This document shows, piece after piece, positions 17,062-25,626 of a DNA stretch of 64,000 bases. The stretch spans positions 372,001 through 436,000 of the forward strand of contig NZ_CAJPVG010000001.1 of the NCBI RefSeq assembly GCF_905397375.1. Direction: 5' to 3'. A program made the position numbers and the translations under genes. The notes under the pieces were generated by a model. It ran no database searches, had not been told where the DNA came from, and worked only from the letters and a program-made list of their open reading frames with translations. The stretch is from Ralstonia mannitolilytica (GTDB lineage Bacteria > Pseudomonadota > Gammaproteobacteria > Burkholderiales > Burkholderiaceae). The first letter of the stretch is position 1. Every line of letters begins with the position of its first letter.

Positions 17062-17547
17062 ATGATCCATGCAACTTTTATGAAAACCGCGTCGCTGGCG
17101 GTGCTCCTCTCGATGGGCGCCGCCTGCCAAGCCGCGGACCTGGCGGTCGGCAAGCACCTCAGCACGCAGGAACTTGCGCAGTACGCAAGTGCACCGACGG
17201 TGCAGATCGAAACGCAGTCGTTCAAGGTGCTTTCCAGCGGCACGCGTACCAAGGCCGCGGGCGCTGCGTCGGCAGCCGTCACGCAAGTCGCCAACGAGCG
17301 CGGCGTGGTTGGCGAGAGCCGCAACGAGGTGGTTGTCTCGCAGGTGTCAGTCGACAGCGTGCGCCAGGCAGTCGGCACCCTGCCCGCAACACCCGTGTCG
17401 GCGGAGTATTACGGACACCTGAACATCAGCACGCTGCGCTTTGCGTCGTTCCAGGAGGCCGTGAACGCGCGTGCGCAGCTCAAGAAGACGCTGCCGCAGG
17501 CGCGGGTAGACATTCCGATCCAGTACGCCAAGCCCGTGGCGCGCTGA
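17062..17547 (+). CDS. small secreted protein, possible protease chaperone/inhibitor
   Basis: A 161-residue protein with a cleavable signal (to about residue 24, ACQAAD). The ATG at 17062 follows GGAG at about 10 bases, and the gene is almost certainly cotranscribed with the subtilase. The C-terminal 80 residues (VSVDSVRQAV, then STLRFASFQEAVNARAQLKKTLPQARVDI) alternate predicted strands and helices like the I9 propeptide/inhibitor fold. That is a guess from pattern, not a recognised domain. Since the upstream subtilase lacks a propeptide, a separate folding partner or inhibitor is an attractive role. A strong terminator follows. Confidence 0.7.
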   Translation: MIHATFMKTASLAVLLSMGAACQAADLAVGKHLSTQELAQYASAPTVQIETQSFKVLSSGTRTKAAGAASAAVTQVANERGVVGESRNEVVVSQVSVDSVRQAVGTLPATPVSAEYYGHLNISTLRFASFQEAVNARAQLKKTLPQARVDIPIQYAKPVAR

Positions 17548-17570
17548 GCGCCGCCGCCCCGTTGTACAAG

Positions 17571-17597
17571 ACGCCCCGCCTCCGCGCGGGGCGTTTT
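17571..17597 (+). terminator. rho-independent terminator
   Basis: Eight-base perfect stem CGCCCCGC/GCGGGGCG with a six-base loop, followed by TTTT. It ends the subtilase/small-protein operon and precedes the permease gene. Confidence 0.85.
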
Positions 17598-17645
17598 GCA
17601 TGGGGCGGCGTATCATCCGGGCCTTTCCCCAGTCAGGACAACACC

Positions 17646-19022
17646 ATGACCAAGGCCACCGGCAGCTTCGAAGCGCTGGCCGCACGCGAAGGCGGCCTGC
17701 AGCACCGCCTCTCTTCCGCGCAACTCACCATGATCGCCATCGGCAGCGCGATCGGCACCGGCTTGTTCCTCGGCAGCGGTGCAGCCATTCAACTGGCCGG
17801 CCCGGGCGTCATCGCCAGTTACGCCATCGGGGCGTTCATCGCGCTGCTCCTCATGGGCTGCCTTGCCGAAATGGTCGTGGCGCACCCGACCACCGGCTCT
17901 TTCGGCGCCTATGCCGAGCACTACGTGAGCCCGCTGGCCGGCTTCCTCGTGCGCTATGCGTATTGGGCGGCCGTCGTCTTCGTCATCGGTGCAGAAGTGA
18001 CCGCGGTGGCGGTGTACATGGCGTACTGGTTTCCGGGCGTGCCGGCGTGGGTGTGGATCGTCGGGTTCTCGGCCGTGCTGGTGTGGATCAATGCCAGCAG
18101 CGTCGACGTGTTTGGCGTGGCCGAATACTGGTGCTCGATGATCAAGGTGGTGGCCATCGTCGCGTTTCTGGCGGTGGCGAGCTACGCCATCTATCGTGCA
18201 CCCGACGGCGGCCCGATCGGCTTTCACAACTACGTGAGCGCGGGCGGCTTCCTGCCGCACGGCTGGAATGGCGTGTGGTTCGGCGCGGTGGTCAGCATCT
18301 TCAGCTTCTTCGGTATCGAGCTGATTGCCGTGGCCGCCGGCGAGGCACGCGAGCCCGAAGCCGCCGCCACCAGTGCCTTCCGCTCAACGCTGTTCCGGCT
18401 GGTGTTCTTCTACCTCTGCACGCTCGCGCTGATGCTGGCCGTGGTGCCGTGGCAGCAGGCCGGCACGGGCAAAAGCCCCTTCGTGCGCGTGATGGAAATC
18501 CTCGGTATTGCCGGGGGTGCGGGCGTGATGAACTTCGTGGTGCTGACCGCAGCGCTGTCGTCGATGAACGCGCAGCTGTATGTATCGACGCGCATGCTGT
18601 TCAGCCTCGCGCGGGGCGGGCAGGCGCCTCAGGCGTTGGGCGCGGTAAGCCAGCGCGGCGTGCCGCTGCGCGCGCTGGCGGTGTCCAGCTCCGGTGCGGC
18701 ATTGGCGGCGGTGCTGAGCGTGGTGCTGCCGGGGCACTCGTTCCTGCTGATGATGTCGCTGGCGATGTTCGGTGCGCTGTTTACGTGGCTCGTCATCTTT
18801 GTGACGCACTTGCGCTTCCGGCGGGCCGCCGAGCGCGAGGGTCGCGCATTGCGCTTTCGCATGTGGGGTTTTCCGGTGCTGACCACGCTTGGCGCGATCG
18901 CCATGGCGGTCATCATCGTGAGCACCGCTTGGATGCCCGATTTCCGGATGACGCTGGTGGTGGGTGTGCCGTTTCTGGTGCTGCTGGCGGTGGTGTTCGG
19001 GTGGGTGCGCGGCCGGCAATGA
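17646..19022 (+). CDS. APC superfamily amino acid permease
   Basis: A 458-residue permease of the amino acid transporter (AAT) family, with about 12 hydrophobic helices and the family's first-helix motif IAIGSAIGTGLFLGSG (near residues 30-45). It should import an amino acid by proton symport. The ATG at 17646 has AGGA 7 bases upstream; an upstream in-frame ATG at 17562 lies before the terminator and is rejected. It is transcribed alone, and the convergent metY suggests no more than a loose link to sulfur amino acids. Confidence 0.88.
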   Translation: MTKATGSFEALAAREGGLQHRLSSAQLTMIAIGSAIGTGLFLGSGAAIQLAGPGVIASYAIGAFIALLLMGCLAEMVVAHPTTGSFGAYAEHYVSPLAGFLVRYAYWAAVVFVIGAEVTAVAVYMAYWFPGVPAWVWIVGFSAVLVWINASSVDVFGVAEYWCSMIKVVAIVAFLAVASYAIYRAPDGGPIGFHNYVSAGGFLPHGWNGVWFGAVVSIFSFFGIELIAVAAGEAREPEAAATSAFRSTLFRLVFFYLCTLALMLAVVPWQQAGTGKSPFVRVMEILGIAGGAGVMNFVVLTAALSSMNAQLYVSTRMLFSLARGGQAPQALGAVSQRGVPLRALAVSSSGAALAAVLSVVLPGHSFLLMMSLAMFGALFTWLVIFVTHLRFRRAAEREGRALRFRMWGFPVLTTLGAIAMAVIIVSTAWMPDFRMTLVVGVPFLVLLAVVFGWVRGRQ

Positions 19023-19043
19023 ACGCCTGACCGCGCCCCGGCT

Positions 19044-20351
19044 TCAGGCGCGCGCCAGCGCCTGATCCAGATCGGCCAGCAGATCATCGATATGCTCGAT
19101 GCCGATCGACAGCCGGATCGTCTCCTGATGCACACCGGCCTTGGCAAGCTCCGCCTCGGACAGCTGCCGGTGCGTGGTCGATGCCGGATGCGTTGCCAGC
19201 GACTTGGCGTCGCCAATGTTCACCAGCCGCGTGAACAACTGCAGCGCATCCTGAAAACGCGCCCCGGCAGCAAAACCACCCTTCACGCCAAACGTGAGCA
19301 GCCCCGGCGCCTTGCCTGACAGGTATTTGTGCACGAGCCCGTGGTCGGGGTGATCGTCCAGGCTGGCGTGGTTGACCCACTCCACCTTGGCATGGCCGCG
19401 CAGATGCCGGGCGATCTGCGCCGCGTTCTGCGTGATGCGGTCGATGCGCAGGCCCAGCGTTTCGATGCCTTGCAGGATCAGGAACGCGTTGAACGGCGAC
19501 AGCGCCGCGCCGGTATTGCGCAGCGGCACCACGCGGGCGCGGCCGATATACGCCGCATCGCCGAGCGCTTCCGTATAGACGACACCGTGGTAGCTGACGT
19601 CCGGCTCGTTCAGCCGCTTGAAGCGCGCCTTGTGCTTGGCCCACGGAAACTTGCCCGAATCGACGATCGCGCCGCCCAGGCTCGTGCCGTGGCCGCCCAG
19701 GTACTTCGTCAGCGAATGCACGACGATGTCGGCGCCATGTTCGAAGGGGCGCGCCAGGTACGGGGTCGGCACGGTGTTGTCGACGATGAGCGGCACGCCG
19801 TGGCGGTGCGCGATCTCGGCCAGCGCGGCAATGTCGGTGATGTTGCCGAGCGGGTTGCCGACGGTCTCGGCAAAGATGGCCTTGGTGCGGTCGTCGATCA
19901 GCGCTTCGAATGAAGCGGGGTCGCGCGGATCGGCAAACCGCGTGGTGATGCCCGACAGCGGCAGCGTGTGCGCAAAGAGGTTGTAGGTGCCGCCGTACAA
20001 CGTGCTGGCCGAAACGATGTTGTCGCCGGCTTCCGCAATCGTCTGGATCGCATACGTGACAGCCGCCTGCCCCGACGCCAGCGCGAGCGCCCCGATGCCG
20101 CCCTCGAGCGCGGCGATGCGCTTCTCCAGCACATCGTTGGTCGGGTTCATGATGCGCGAGTAGATGTTGCCCGGCACCTTCAGGTCGAACAGATCGGCGC
20201 CGTGCTGCGTGTCGTCAAACGCAAAGGCCACCGTCTGGTAGATCGGCACGGCCACCGCGCGGGTGGTCGGGTCGGCGCTGTAGCCGCCGTGCACGGCAAC
20301 GGTGTCGAGTTTCCAGGCGGGGGCGATCGTGCTCAGGGATGGCTGCGTCAT
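19044..20351 (-). CDS. metY: O-acetylhomoserine sulfhydrylase
   Basis: A 435-residue Cys/Met-metabolism PLP enzyme. It should convert O-acetylhomoserine and sulfide (or methanethiol) to homocysteine (or methionine) in the cytoplasm. The PLP lysine lies in VVHSLTKYLGGHG, and the long insertion region and overall length fit MetY rather than the shorter cystathionine synthases. The ATG at 20351 has GGAG about 10 bases upstream. The reading frame stays open far upstream antisense to the neighbouring oxidoreductase; that extension is not coding. I see no SAM riboswitch in the 180-base gap upstream. Confidence 0.9.
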   Translation of the reverse strand: MTQPSLSTIAPAWKLDTVAVHGGYSADPTTRAVAVPIYQTVAFAFDDTQHGADLFDLKVPGNIYSRIMNPTNDVLEKRIAALEGGIGALALASGQAAVTYAIQTIAEAGDNIVSASTLYGGTYNLFAHTLPLSGITTRFADPRDPASFEALIDDRTKAIFAETVGNPLGNITDIAALAEIAHRHGVPLIVDNTVPTPYLARPFEHGADIVVHSLTKYLGGHGTSLGGAIVDSGKFPWAKHKARFKRLNEPDVSYHGVVYTEALGDAAYIGRARVVPLRNTGAALSPFNAFLILQGIETLGLRIDRITQNAAQIARHLRGHAKVEWVNHASLDDHPDHGLVHKYLSGKAPGLLTFGVKGGFAAGARFQDALQLFTRLVNIGDAKSLATHPASTTHRQLSEAELAKAGVHQETIRLSIGIEHIDDLLADLDQALARA

Positions 20352-20534
20352 GCTGGCGTCTCCGGAAGGTCGTTCCGGCGAGCATATGGGCAGGCCCGCG
20401 GCGTGCGAACGACCGTTTTCGTCTTTGCTTATTCGCTGTGCCCGCCCCGGGGAGTGATCCACGCACGACGCCGTGTGCCGCCAGCGGCACGAATCTCGCT
20501 GCACGCAGGGCACACGTTCCGACGGAGCACGACA

Positions 20535-22079
20535 ATGGCAAACCATGGCGGCACCACGACTTCTTACTGGGCGGCAAACACCGAACTGGCCAGCGCGCCG
20601 CTGCAGGGCGATGCGACCTGCGATGCCTGCGTGATTGGCGCCGGCATGGCCGGGCTGTCGGTCGCCTATGAACTGGCCGCAGCCGGCGCATCGGTCATCG
20701 TGCTGGACGCCGACACGGCAGGCGCCGGTGAAACGGGCCGCACCACGGCGCATCTCATGACGGCGTTCGACGACCGCTACTTCCACATCGAGGACCACCT
20801 CGGCCGCGAGGCCGCGCACATGATCGCGCAAAGCCACGCCGCCGCCATCGACCGGATCGAGACGATCTGCACGGCGGAATCCATCGCCTGCGGTTTCGAG
20901 CGGGTGGACGGCTACCTCTTTGTCGAATCGCCCGAGGATGAGGACGTGCTGGCCAAGGAGTTCGAAGCGGCACATCGCGCCGGGCTCGTGGATGTCGAGC
21001 GCGTGAGCGCCGTGCAGACGGGCAAGGCGGTGCTGCGCTCGGCGCTGCGGTTTCCGCGGCAGGGCCAGTTGCATCCGTTGAAGTATCTTGGCGGCCTCAT
21101 CGAGGCCATCCGCCGTCGCGGCGGCCAGGTGTACGGCAAGACGCGCGCAACCGGCGTCGAAGACGGCAGCCCCGCCCGCGTGCTTACCGCCGATGGCCAC
21201 CGCATACGCGCGGGCAGCGTCGTGGTGGCGACCAACACGCCGTTCATCGACCGGTTTGCGATCCACACCAAACAGGCGGCCTACCGCACGTTCGTGGTCG
21301 CCATGAAGGTGCGCCGGGGCGACATGCCGAACTGCCAGTTCTGGGATACGCCCGACCCCTACCATTACGTGCGCATCGCCGGGGACCTCGACGCCGATCA
21401 CCAGTTGCTCATCAGCGGGGGCGAAGATCACAAGGTCGGGCAGGCCGACGATGCCGACGCGCGCTTTGCCCGGCTCGTCCGCTGGACGCAGCAGCGCTTC
21501 CCGGTGGTGGACGACCCGCTGTACCGCTGGTCGGGCCAGGTCATGGAGCCGGTGGATGGCGTCGCCTTCATCGGGCGGAACCCGGGCGACGCGCATGTCT
21601 ACGTGGTCACCGGCGACTCCGGCAACGGCATCACGCACGGCGCCATTGCCGGCATGTTGATCTGCGACCTCGTGCGCGGCCGCGACAATGCCTGGGCCGC
21701 GCTGTATGACCCGTCGCGCAGGTCGCTGTCGGCCGCGCTCGAATATGCCCGCGAGAACGCCAACGTCGCCGCGCGATATGCCGATTGGCTGGGCGGCGCC
21801 GCCGCCACGGCGTTGGACGCCATCCCGCTGGGCGAAGGCCATGTCGTCAAGGCGATCGGCCGGCATGTCGCCGCCTTCCGCAGCCAGGACGGCGTGCTGC
21901 ACACCTTCGATGCCGCGTGCCCGCACCTGAAGTGCATGGTGCATTGGAACAGTCTGGAGAAGAGCTTCGACTGCCCCTGCCACGGCTCGCGCTTCGGCCC
22001 GGACGGCGCCGTGCTGCATGGGCCGGCCAACGTGGGGCTCAAGCGCATCGACGTGGGCAGCGACACAGAGCAGCGCTGA
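20535..22079 (+). CDS. FAD-dependent oxidoreductase with C-terminal Rieske [2Fe-2S] domain
   Basis: A 514-residue fusion. The N-terminal DAO-type FAD domain has VIGAGMAGLSVAYELAAAG (near 34-52). The C-terminal Rieske domain has Cys462-x-His464 and Cys480-x2-His483, the full ligand set. The combination should pass electrons from an amine or similar substrate through FAD to the cluster. Related fusions are annotated as glycine/D-amino-acid oxidase-like, but the true substrate is unknown. GGAG lies 7 bases before the ATG. The gene stands alone, divergent from metY. Confidence 0.87.
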   Translation: MANHGGTTTSYWAANTELASAPLQGDATCDACVIGAGMAGLSVAYELAAAGASVIVLDADTAGAGETGRTTAHLMTAFDDRYFHIEDHLGREAAHMIAQSHAAAIDRIETICTAESIACGFERVDGYLFVESPEDEDVLAKEFEAAHRAGLVDVERVSAVQTGKAVLRSALRFPRQGQLHPLKYLGGLIEAIRRRGGQVYGKTRATGVEDGSPARVLTADGHRIRAGSVVVATNTPFIDRFAIHTKQAAYRTFVVAMKVRRGDMPNCQFWDTPDPYHYVRIAGDLDADHQLLISGGEDHKVGQADDADARFARLVRWTQQRFPVVDDPLYRWSGQVMEPVDGVAFIGRNPGDAHVYVVTGDSGNGITHGAIAGMLICDLVRGRDNAWAALYDPSRRSLSAALEYARENANVAARYADWLGGAAATALDAIPLGEGHVVKAIGRHVAAFRSQDGVLHTFDAACPHLKCMVHWNSLEKSFDCPCHGSRFGPDGAVLHGPANVGLKRIDVGSDTEQR

Positions 22080-22091
22080 GCGGCTTCCGCG

Positions 22092-22420
22092 CTATTTCTC
22101 GTCCATCGCGCACGTCGACTCGGCCAGCGTGTGGAATGCCTGCTCCCCGGGAATCGTCTGTACGGGCTTGTAGTAGTCCCTCGGCCGCACCGACTCCGAC
22201 GGCTTCTTGACCCCGAACAGGCAGATGTCGTGGAGCATCATGCCGTCGGCGCGCACGTAGCCGCCCTGGGTGTACATGTCGTCGATCATCATCGACCTGA
22301 GCTTGGCCATCACGCGGTCGGCGTCGTCCGTGCCCGCAGCCTGCACGGCGTTGAGACACGTGAGCATGGCGGAATAGTCGACCGCCTGCAGCAGGTAGGA
22401 CGAAAAGTCCGGGGCGCCGA
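22092..22420 (-). pseudogene. 3' remnant of a branched-chain-amino-acid-type ABC substrate-binding protein
   Basis: About 100 residues (from PDFSSYLLQAVDYSAML to STCAMDEK) match the C-terminal end of Peripla_BP_6 (LivK/UrtA-like) binding proteins, which are normally near 400 residues. No signal peptide or N-terminal lobes are encoded upstream; the frame there is unrelated Gly/Arg-rich sequence. No permease or ATPase genes adjoin. It looks like a deletion remnant, convergent with the FAD/Rieske gene. Confidence 0.65.
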
Positions 22421-22507
22421 GCGGATGCTTCCTGCCACCCACCACCCTGCCGCCGCCCGCTGCGACCACGCGGGCGATGCGCCCCGAACGGCCCCGCCGG
22501 AGGAGCA

Positions 22508-22532
22508 CACTGTCAAGCAGAGGCCGACAGTG
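22508..22532 (-). other. hairpin downstream of mntH
   Basis: Perfect 7-base stem CACTGTC/GACAGTG with an 11-base loop, 21 bases past the mntH stop. There is no T-run, so it may stabilise the mRNA 3' end or act as a weak terminator. Confidence 0.35.
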
Positions 22533-22553
22533 GTGCGTTGAGGCGCTCGGCGC

Positions 22554-23849
22554 TCAGAAGACGCTGTTGATGACCACGACCGCATTCAGCGCCGTCACCA
22601 GCACCGTGGCCACGGTGGTCAGCACCACGACGCCGCGGCCGGCCACGTGCGGGCCCATCACATCGGGCCGACCCGTGAGCCAGACCAGCGCCGCCATCGG
22701 AAACGGCACCGCCATGCTCAGCACCACCTGGCTGAGCACCAGCGCCCGCGTCGCGTCCACCCCCGCCCCGATGACGATGAACGCCGGCACCATGGTGATC
22801 AGCCGCCGCAGCCAGACTGGAATGCGCACGTGCAGGAAGCCCTGCAGCACGATCTGCCCCGCCAGCGTGCCGACCACCGAACTGGACAGCCCCGAGGCGA
22901 TCAACCCCACCACGAACACGACCGCCGCCGCCGCACCGAACAGCGGCATGAGCGTGACGTAGGCCGTTTCGATGCTGGCCACGTCGGCATGTGCGTCGTG
23001 AAACGCGCTGGCCGCTACCAGCACCATCGCCAGGTTGATGCAGCCGGCCACCGCCAGCGCCACCACCACCTCCACGTTGGAATAGCGCACCAGTTGCGCA
23101 GTCTCGCGCGCACTGCGCGGGCGCACGCGCGTATCGGTCAACCCCGAGTGCAGGAAGAGCGCATGCGGCATCACCGTCGCGCCCACGATGCCCGCCGCCA
23201 GCATCAGCGCATCCGGCGGCATGGCAGACGGCATCACGGCCTGGCGCAGCGCCGCCCCCCACGCAATGGGCAACATCCACACCTGGATGATGTAAGAGAT
23301 ACCGATCACGCCGACCAGCGCCCCGATCAGCAGTTCGACGCTGCGAAAGCCGCGCGCCTGCAATGTCAGCAGCAGATAGGTCGCGACGCCGGCCACCACC
23401 ATCGCGTGCAGCAGCGGCATGCCGGTCAGCAATGCGATGCCCACGGCGGCGCCGACGAACTCCGCCAGGTCGGTCGCCATGGCGGCCAGCTCGCTGATGA
23501 GCCACATCGCCAGGGCGGCGGGCGCGGGCAAATGCGCGCGGCACAGCTGCGCCAGGTTCTGACCCGTGACGATGCCCAGCCGCGCCGACAGCGCCTGGAA
23601 CAGCATCGCCACCACGTTGGCTGCCACCACCACCCACAGCAGCTGGTAGCCATAGCCGGCGCCAGCCTGGATGCCGGTCGCGATATTGCCCGGGTCGGTA
23701 TACGCCACCGACACCACGATGGCCGGCCCCATGAGGGGCGCCAGCACCCGCCAGCCTCGGCGCCGCCCTTCGAGCACGTCGTGCACCTGCGCGACCACGC
23801 AGGCAGAGGCAGAAGGCTTGTCGTGCACGAGGGGGAGACTGTCGTCCAT
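22554..23849 (-). CDS. mntH: Nramp family divalent metal (Mn) transporter
   Basis: A 431-residue inner-membrane transporter with about 11 helices. The Nramp metal-site motifs are present: DPGN at 52-55 in helix 1 and MPH at 227-229 in helix 6. It should import Mn2+ (and perhaps Fe2+) with protons. The start at 23849 (MDDSLPLVHD) was chosen over in-frame ATGs at 23924 and 23999; none has a strong ribosome site. It is divergent from a manganese catalase gene, which strongly suggests that it supplies that enzyme with metal. Confidence 0.88.
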   Translation of the reverse strand: MDDSLPLVHDKPSASACVVAQVHDVLEGRRRGWRVLAPLMGPAIVVSVAYTDPGNIATGIQAGAGYGYQLLWVVVAANVVAMLFQALSARLGIVTGQNLAQLCRAHLPAPAALAMWLISELAAMATDLAEFVGAAVGIALLTGMPLLHAMVVAGVATYLLLTLQARGFRSVELLIGALVGVIGISYIIQVWMLPIAWGAALRQAVMPSAMPPDALMLAAGIVGATVMPHALFLHSGLTDTRVRPRSARETAQLVRYSNVEVVVALAVAGCINLAMVLVAASAFHDAHADVASIETAYVTLMPLFGAAAAVVFVVGLIASGLSSSVVGTLAGQIVLQGFLHVRIPVWLRRLITMVPAFIVIGAGVDATRALVLSQVVLSMAVPFPMAALVWLTGRPDVMGPHVAGRGVVVLTTVATVLVTALNAVVVINSVF

Positions 23850-24016
23850 GGGCGCAATGGGAGGGAGGGGCGTGGCGCTGCGGGTATCCGCAATCGGCGT
23901 TCCCGGGCCGACCGGCAGCGGCATACACAAAGGCCGCGCGCGATGGAACAGCCGTTGCGGACAGACCTTCGCCACTCCGGCATACGCACACCTGAACACG
24001 CTCTCAGGAGAATCCC

Positions 24017-24910
24017 ATGTTCATGCACAACAAGCGATTGCAGTACACCGTGCGGGTCAGCGAAACCGACCCGGGCCTCGCCAACCTGCTACTTGAGCAG
24101 TTTGGCGGCCCTCAAGGTGAGTTGGCCGCGGCCATGCGTTACTTCACGCAGGCGGTGGCCGAAGAGGATCCGGGCCGCAAAGACATGCTCTACGACATCG
24201 CCACCGAAGAGCTGAGCCATCTGGAAGTGATCGGCACCATCGTGGCCATGCTCAATCGCGGGGCCAAGGGTGAGCTGGCCGAAGCCGTGGACGAACAGGC
24301 CGAGCTGTACCGCAAGCTCAACGGCGCTGGCAACGACAGCCACGTCACGCAGGTGCTCTATGGCGGCGGTCCGGCGCTGACCAACTCCGGCGGCGTGCCC
24401 TGGACGGCCGCGTACATCGACTCCATCGGCGAGCCCACCGCAGACTTGCGCTCGAACATCGCCGCGGAGGCACGCGCAAAGATCATCTACGAGCGCCTGA
24501 TGAACGTGACCGACGACCCCGGCGTGCGCGAGGCGCTCGGCTTCCTGATGACACGCGAGATTGCGCACCAGAAGTCGTTCGAGAAGGCGCTGTATTCCAT
24601 CTCGGGCAACTTCCCTCCGGGCAAGCTGCCGCCGGTGCCGGAGTTCAGCGATGCGTACTTCAAGATGTCGCGTGGGGCACCGGTGGTGCAGGCGCCATGG
24701 AACAGCGGCACGGGCCTGGAGCTTGTCGAAGAGCCGCCCATCCCGGCCGACCCAGGCGGCGACGGCAGTGCCTCGGTCCAGTTGAGCGACGTTGAACTCG
24801 CCACGCTGCAGGCGATGAAGGAGCGCCAGGCCTCCGACACCGCCACCGACCCGCGCACCGGCGCCGAACTGGGCGAGATGGGCGCGCAGGACGAAGAAGG
24901 TACCGCGTAA
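24017..24910 (+). CDS. manganese (non-haem) catalase
   Basis: A 297-residue di-manganese catalase that should dismutate hydrogen peroxide. Metal ligands are visible in the family order: Glu35, Glu65, His68, Glu151 and His184. The last 40 residues are an acidic, disordered tail. AGGAGAA lies 6 bases before the ATG. It is divergent from mntH and followed by a hairpin-type terminator and small stress-type genes. In proteobacteria this enzyme is often a general-stress/stationary-phase protein; that role is inferred here. Confidence 0.92.
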   Translation: MFMHNKRLQYTVRVSETDPGLANLLLEQFGGPQGELAAAMRYFTQAVAEEDPGRKDMLYDIATEELSHLEVIGTIVAMLNRGAKGELAEAVDEQAELYRKLNGAGNDSHVTQVLYGGGPALTNSGGVPWTAAYIDSIGEPTADLRSNIAAEARAKIIYERLMNVTDDPGVREALGFLMTREIAHQKSFEKALYSISGNFPPGKLPPVPEFSDAYFKMSRGAPVVQAPWNSGTGLELVEEPPIPADPGGDGSASVQLSDVELATLQAMKERQASDTATDPRTGAELGEMGAQDEEGTA

Positions 24911-24932
24911 TCCGCAACCCGCAACTCGAGCC

Positions 24933-24968
24933 GGCCCTTCCGTTCCGGCGTGGTGCGGAGGGGCCTTT
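24933..24968 (+). terminator. terminator-like hairpin after Mn catalase
   Basis: Ten-base stem GGCCCTTCCG/CGGAGGGGCC with one G-T pair and a 13-base loop, followed by only TTT. It lies between the catalase stop and the next small gene. Confidence 0.55.
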
Positions 24969-24981
24969 CAGGAGAGCACGC

Positions 24982-25143
24982 ATGGAAACCCAGGAACTGC
25001 TGACCATCGTCGTGACCACACTCGCAGCCATTGCAGCCTATTCGCTGGTGCACGACCCGGCCGCCATACCCGGCGCCGTCGCCTCGCAAGCGGCCGTGCC
25101 GCGTTCGCGGCCGGCCCCCATGCTGGTGGACCTGGGATGGTGA
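24982..25143 (+). CDS. 53-residue small membrane protein
   Basis: Short frame starting METQELLTIVVTTLAAIAAY and ending with TGA at 25141-25143. AGGAGA lies 7 bases before the ATG, which is a strong ribosome site. One N-terminal hydrophobic helix (about 6-24) is followed by a polar Pro/Ala/Arg tail. Its stop overlaps the next gene's ATG (TGATG), so the two are probably translated together. I do not recognise a family. Confidence 0.6.
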   Translation: METQELLTIVVTTLAAIAAYSLVHDPAAIPGAVASQAAVPRSRPAPMLVDLGW

Positions 25144-25424
25144 TGCACATGGCTTCCCCCGCCTCTGACAACAATGCAGCGCCGCGCATGTCCGACCTTC
25201 CCGATGCGCGCGCGGAATACGCCGGCTATACGATCCTCGTGTACGCGATCCAGAACGAACAAGGCGTGTGGCTGCCGCGGGTGACGGTGCTCCAGGGCGC
25301 AGAGCGCATCGAGATGCCGCAGCTCACGCAGGCGTGGCGCGGCTGGCTGACCCGCGGTGAAGCCGTGCGCGACGGCCTCGAGCAGGCGCATCTGCTGCTG
25401 AGCGGCGACCGGCATCAGCCGTGA
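25143..25424 (+). CDS. conserved hypothetical protein, 93 residues
   Basis: Soluble small protein with the core YAGYTILVYAIQNEQGVWLPRVTVLQG followed by a helical segment (TQAWRGWLTRGEAVRDGLEQAHLLL). The ATG at 25143 overlaps the stop of the preceding small gene. An ATG at 25137 would add two residues. The layout (strand-turn-strand then helix) resembles small stress-type DUF proteins of Burkholderiales, but I cannot name the family. Confidence 0.6.
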   Translation: MHMASPASDNNAAPRMSDLPDARAEYAGYTILVYAIQNEQGVWLPRVTVLQGAERIEMPQLTQAWRGWLTRGEAVRDGLEQAHLLLSGDRHQP

Positions 25425-25539
25425 ACCCCCTCGGCGCTGCGCCGCTCGCGGGCCGGGCCTCGAATTGGCCGGACCCGCTCCATTGCGACACCGCCGGCTG
25501 GGAATGCAGCCGCTTGCCCGCGCGGCCGCCCACGGCGCG

Positions 25540-25611
25540 CTAGATCAGGGCGCCATAGGCGAGCGCCACCACGCATAGCAGCGCCACGAAGATCCAGCGG
25601 ATGTCGGCCAT
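25540..25611 (-). CDS. 23-residue single-helix microprotein
   Basis: MADIRWIFVALLCVVALAYGALI, a single hydrophobic helix with a short polar N-terminus. It starts 15 bases after the DUF892 gene on the same strand, so it could be cotranscribed. The weak ribosome site lowers confidence. Many stress operons carry such short membrane peptides. Confidence 0.4.
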   Translation of the reverse strand: MADIRWIFVALLCVVALAYGALI

Positions 25612-25626
25612 CGGAGCGACCCGCGC

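Noticed and set aside
20352..22019. Long N-terminal extension of metY antisense to the FAD/Rieske gene
   Set aside because: MetY starts normally at 20351 with a ribosome site; the extension is shadow sequence.
25465..25500. GC-rich hairpin between the 93-residue gene and the microprotein as a terminator
   Set aside because: The stem has two mismatches and no T-run on either strand.
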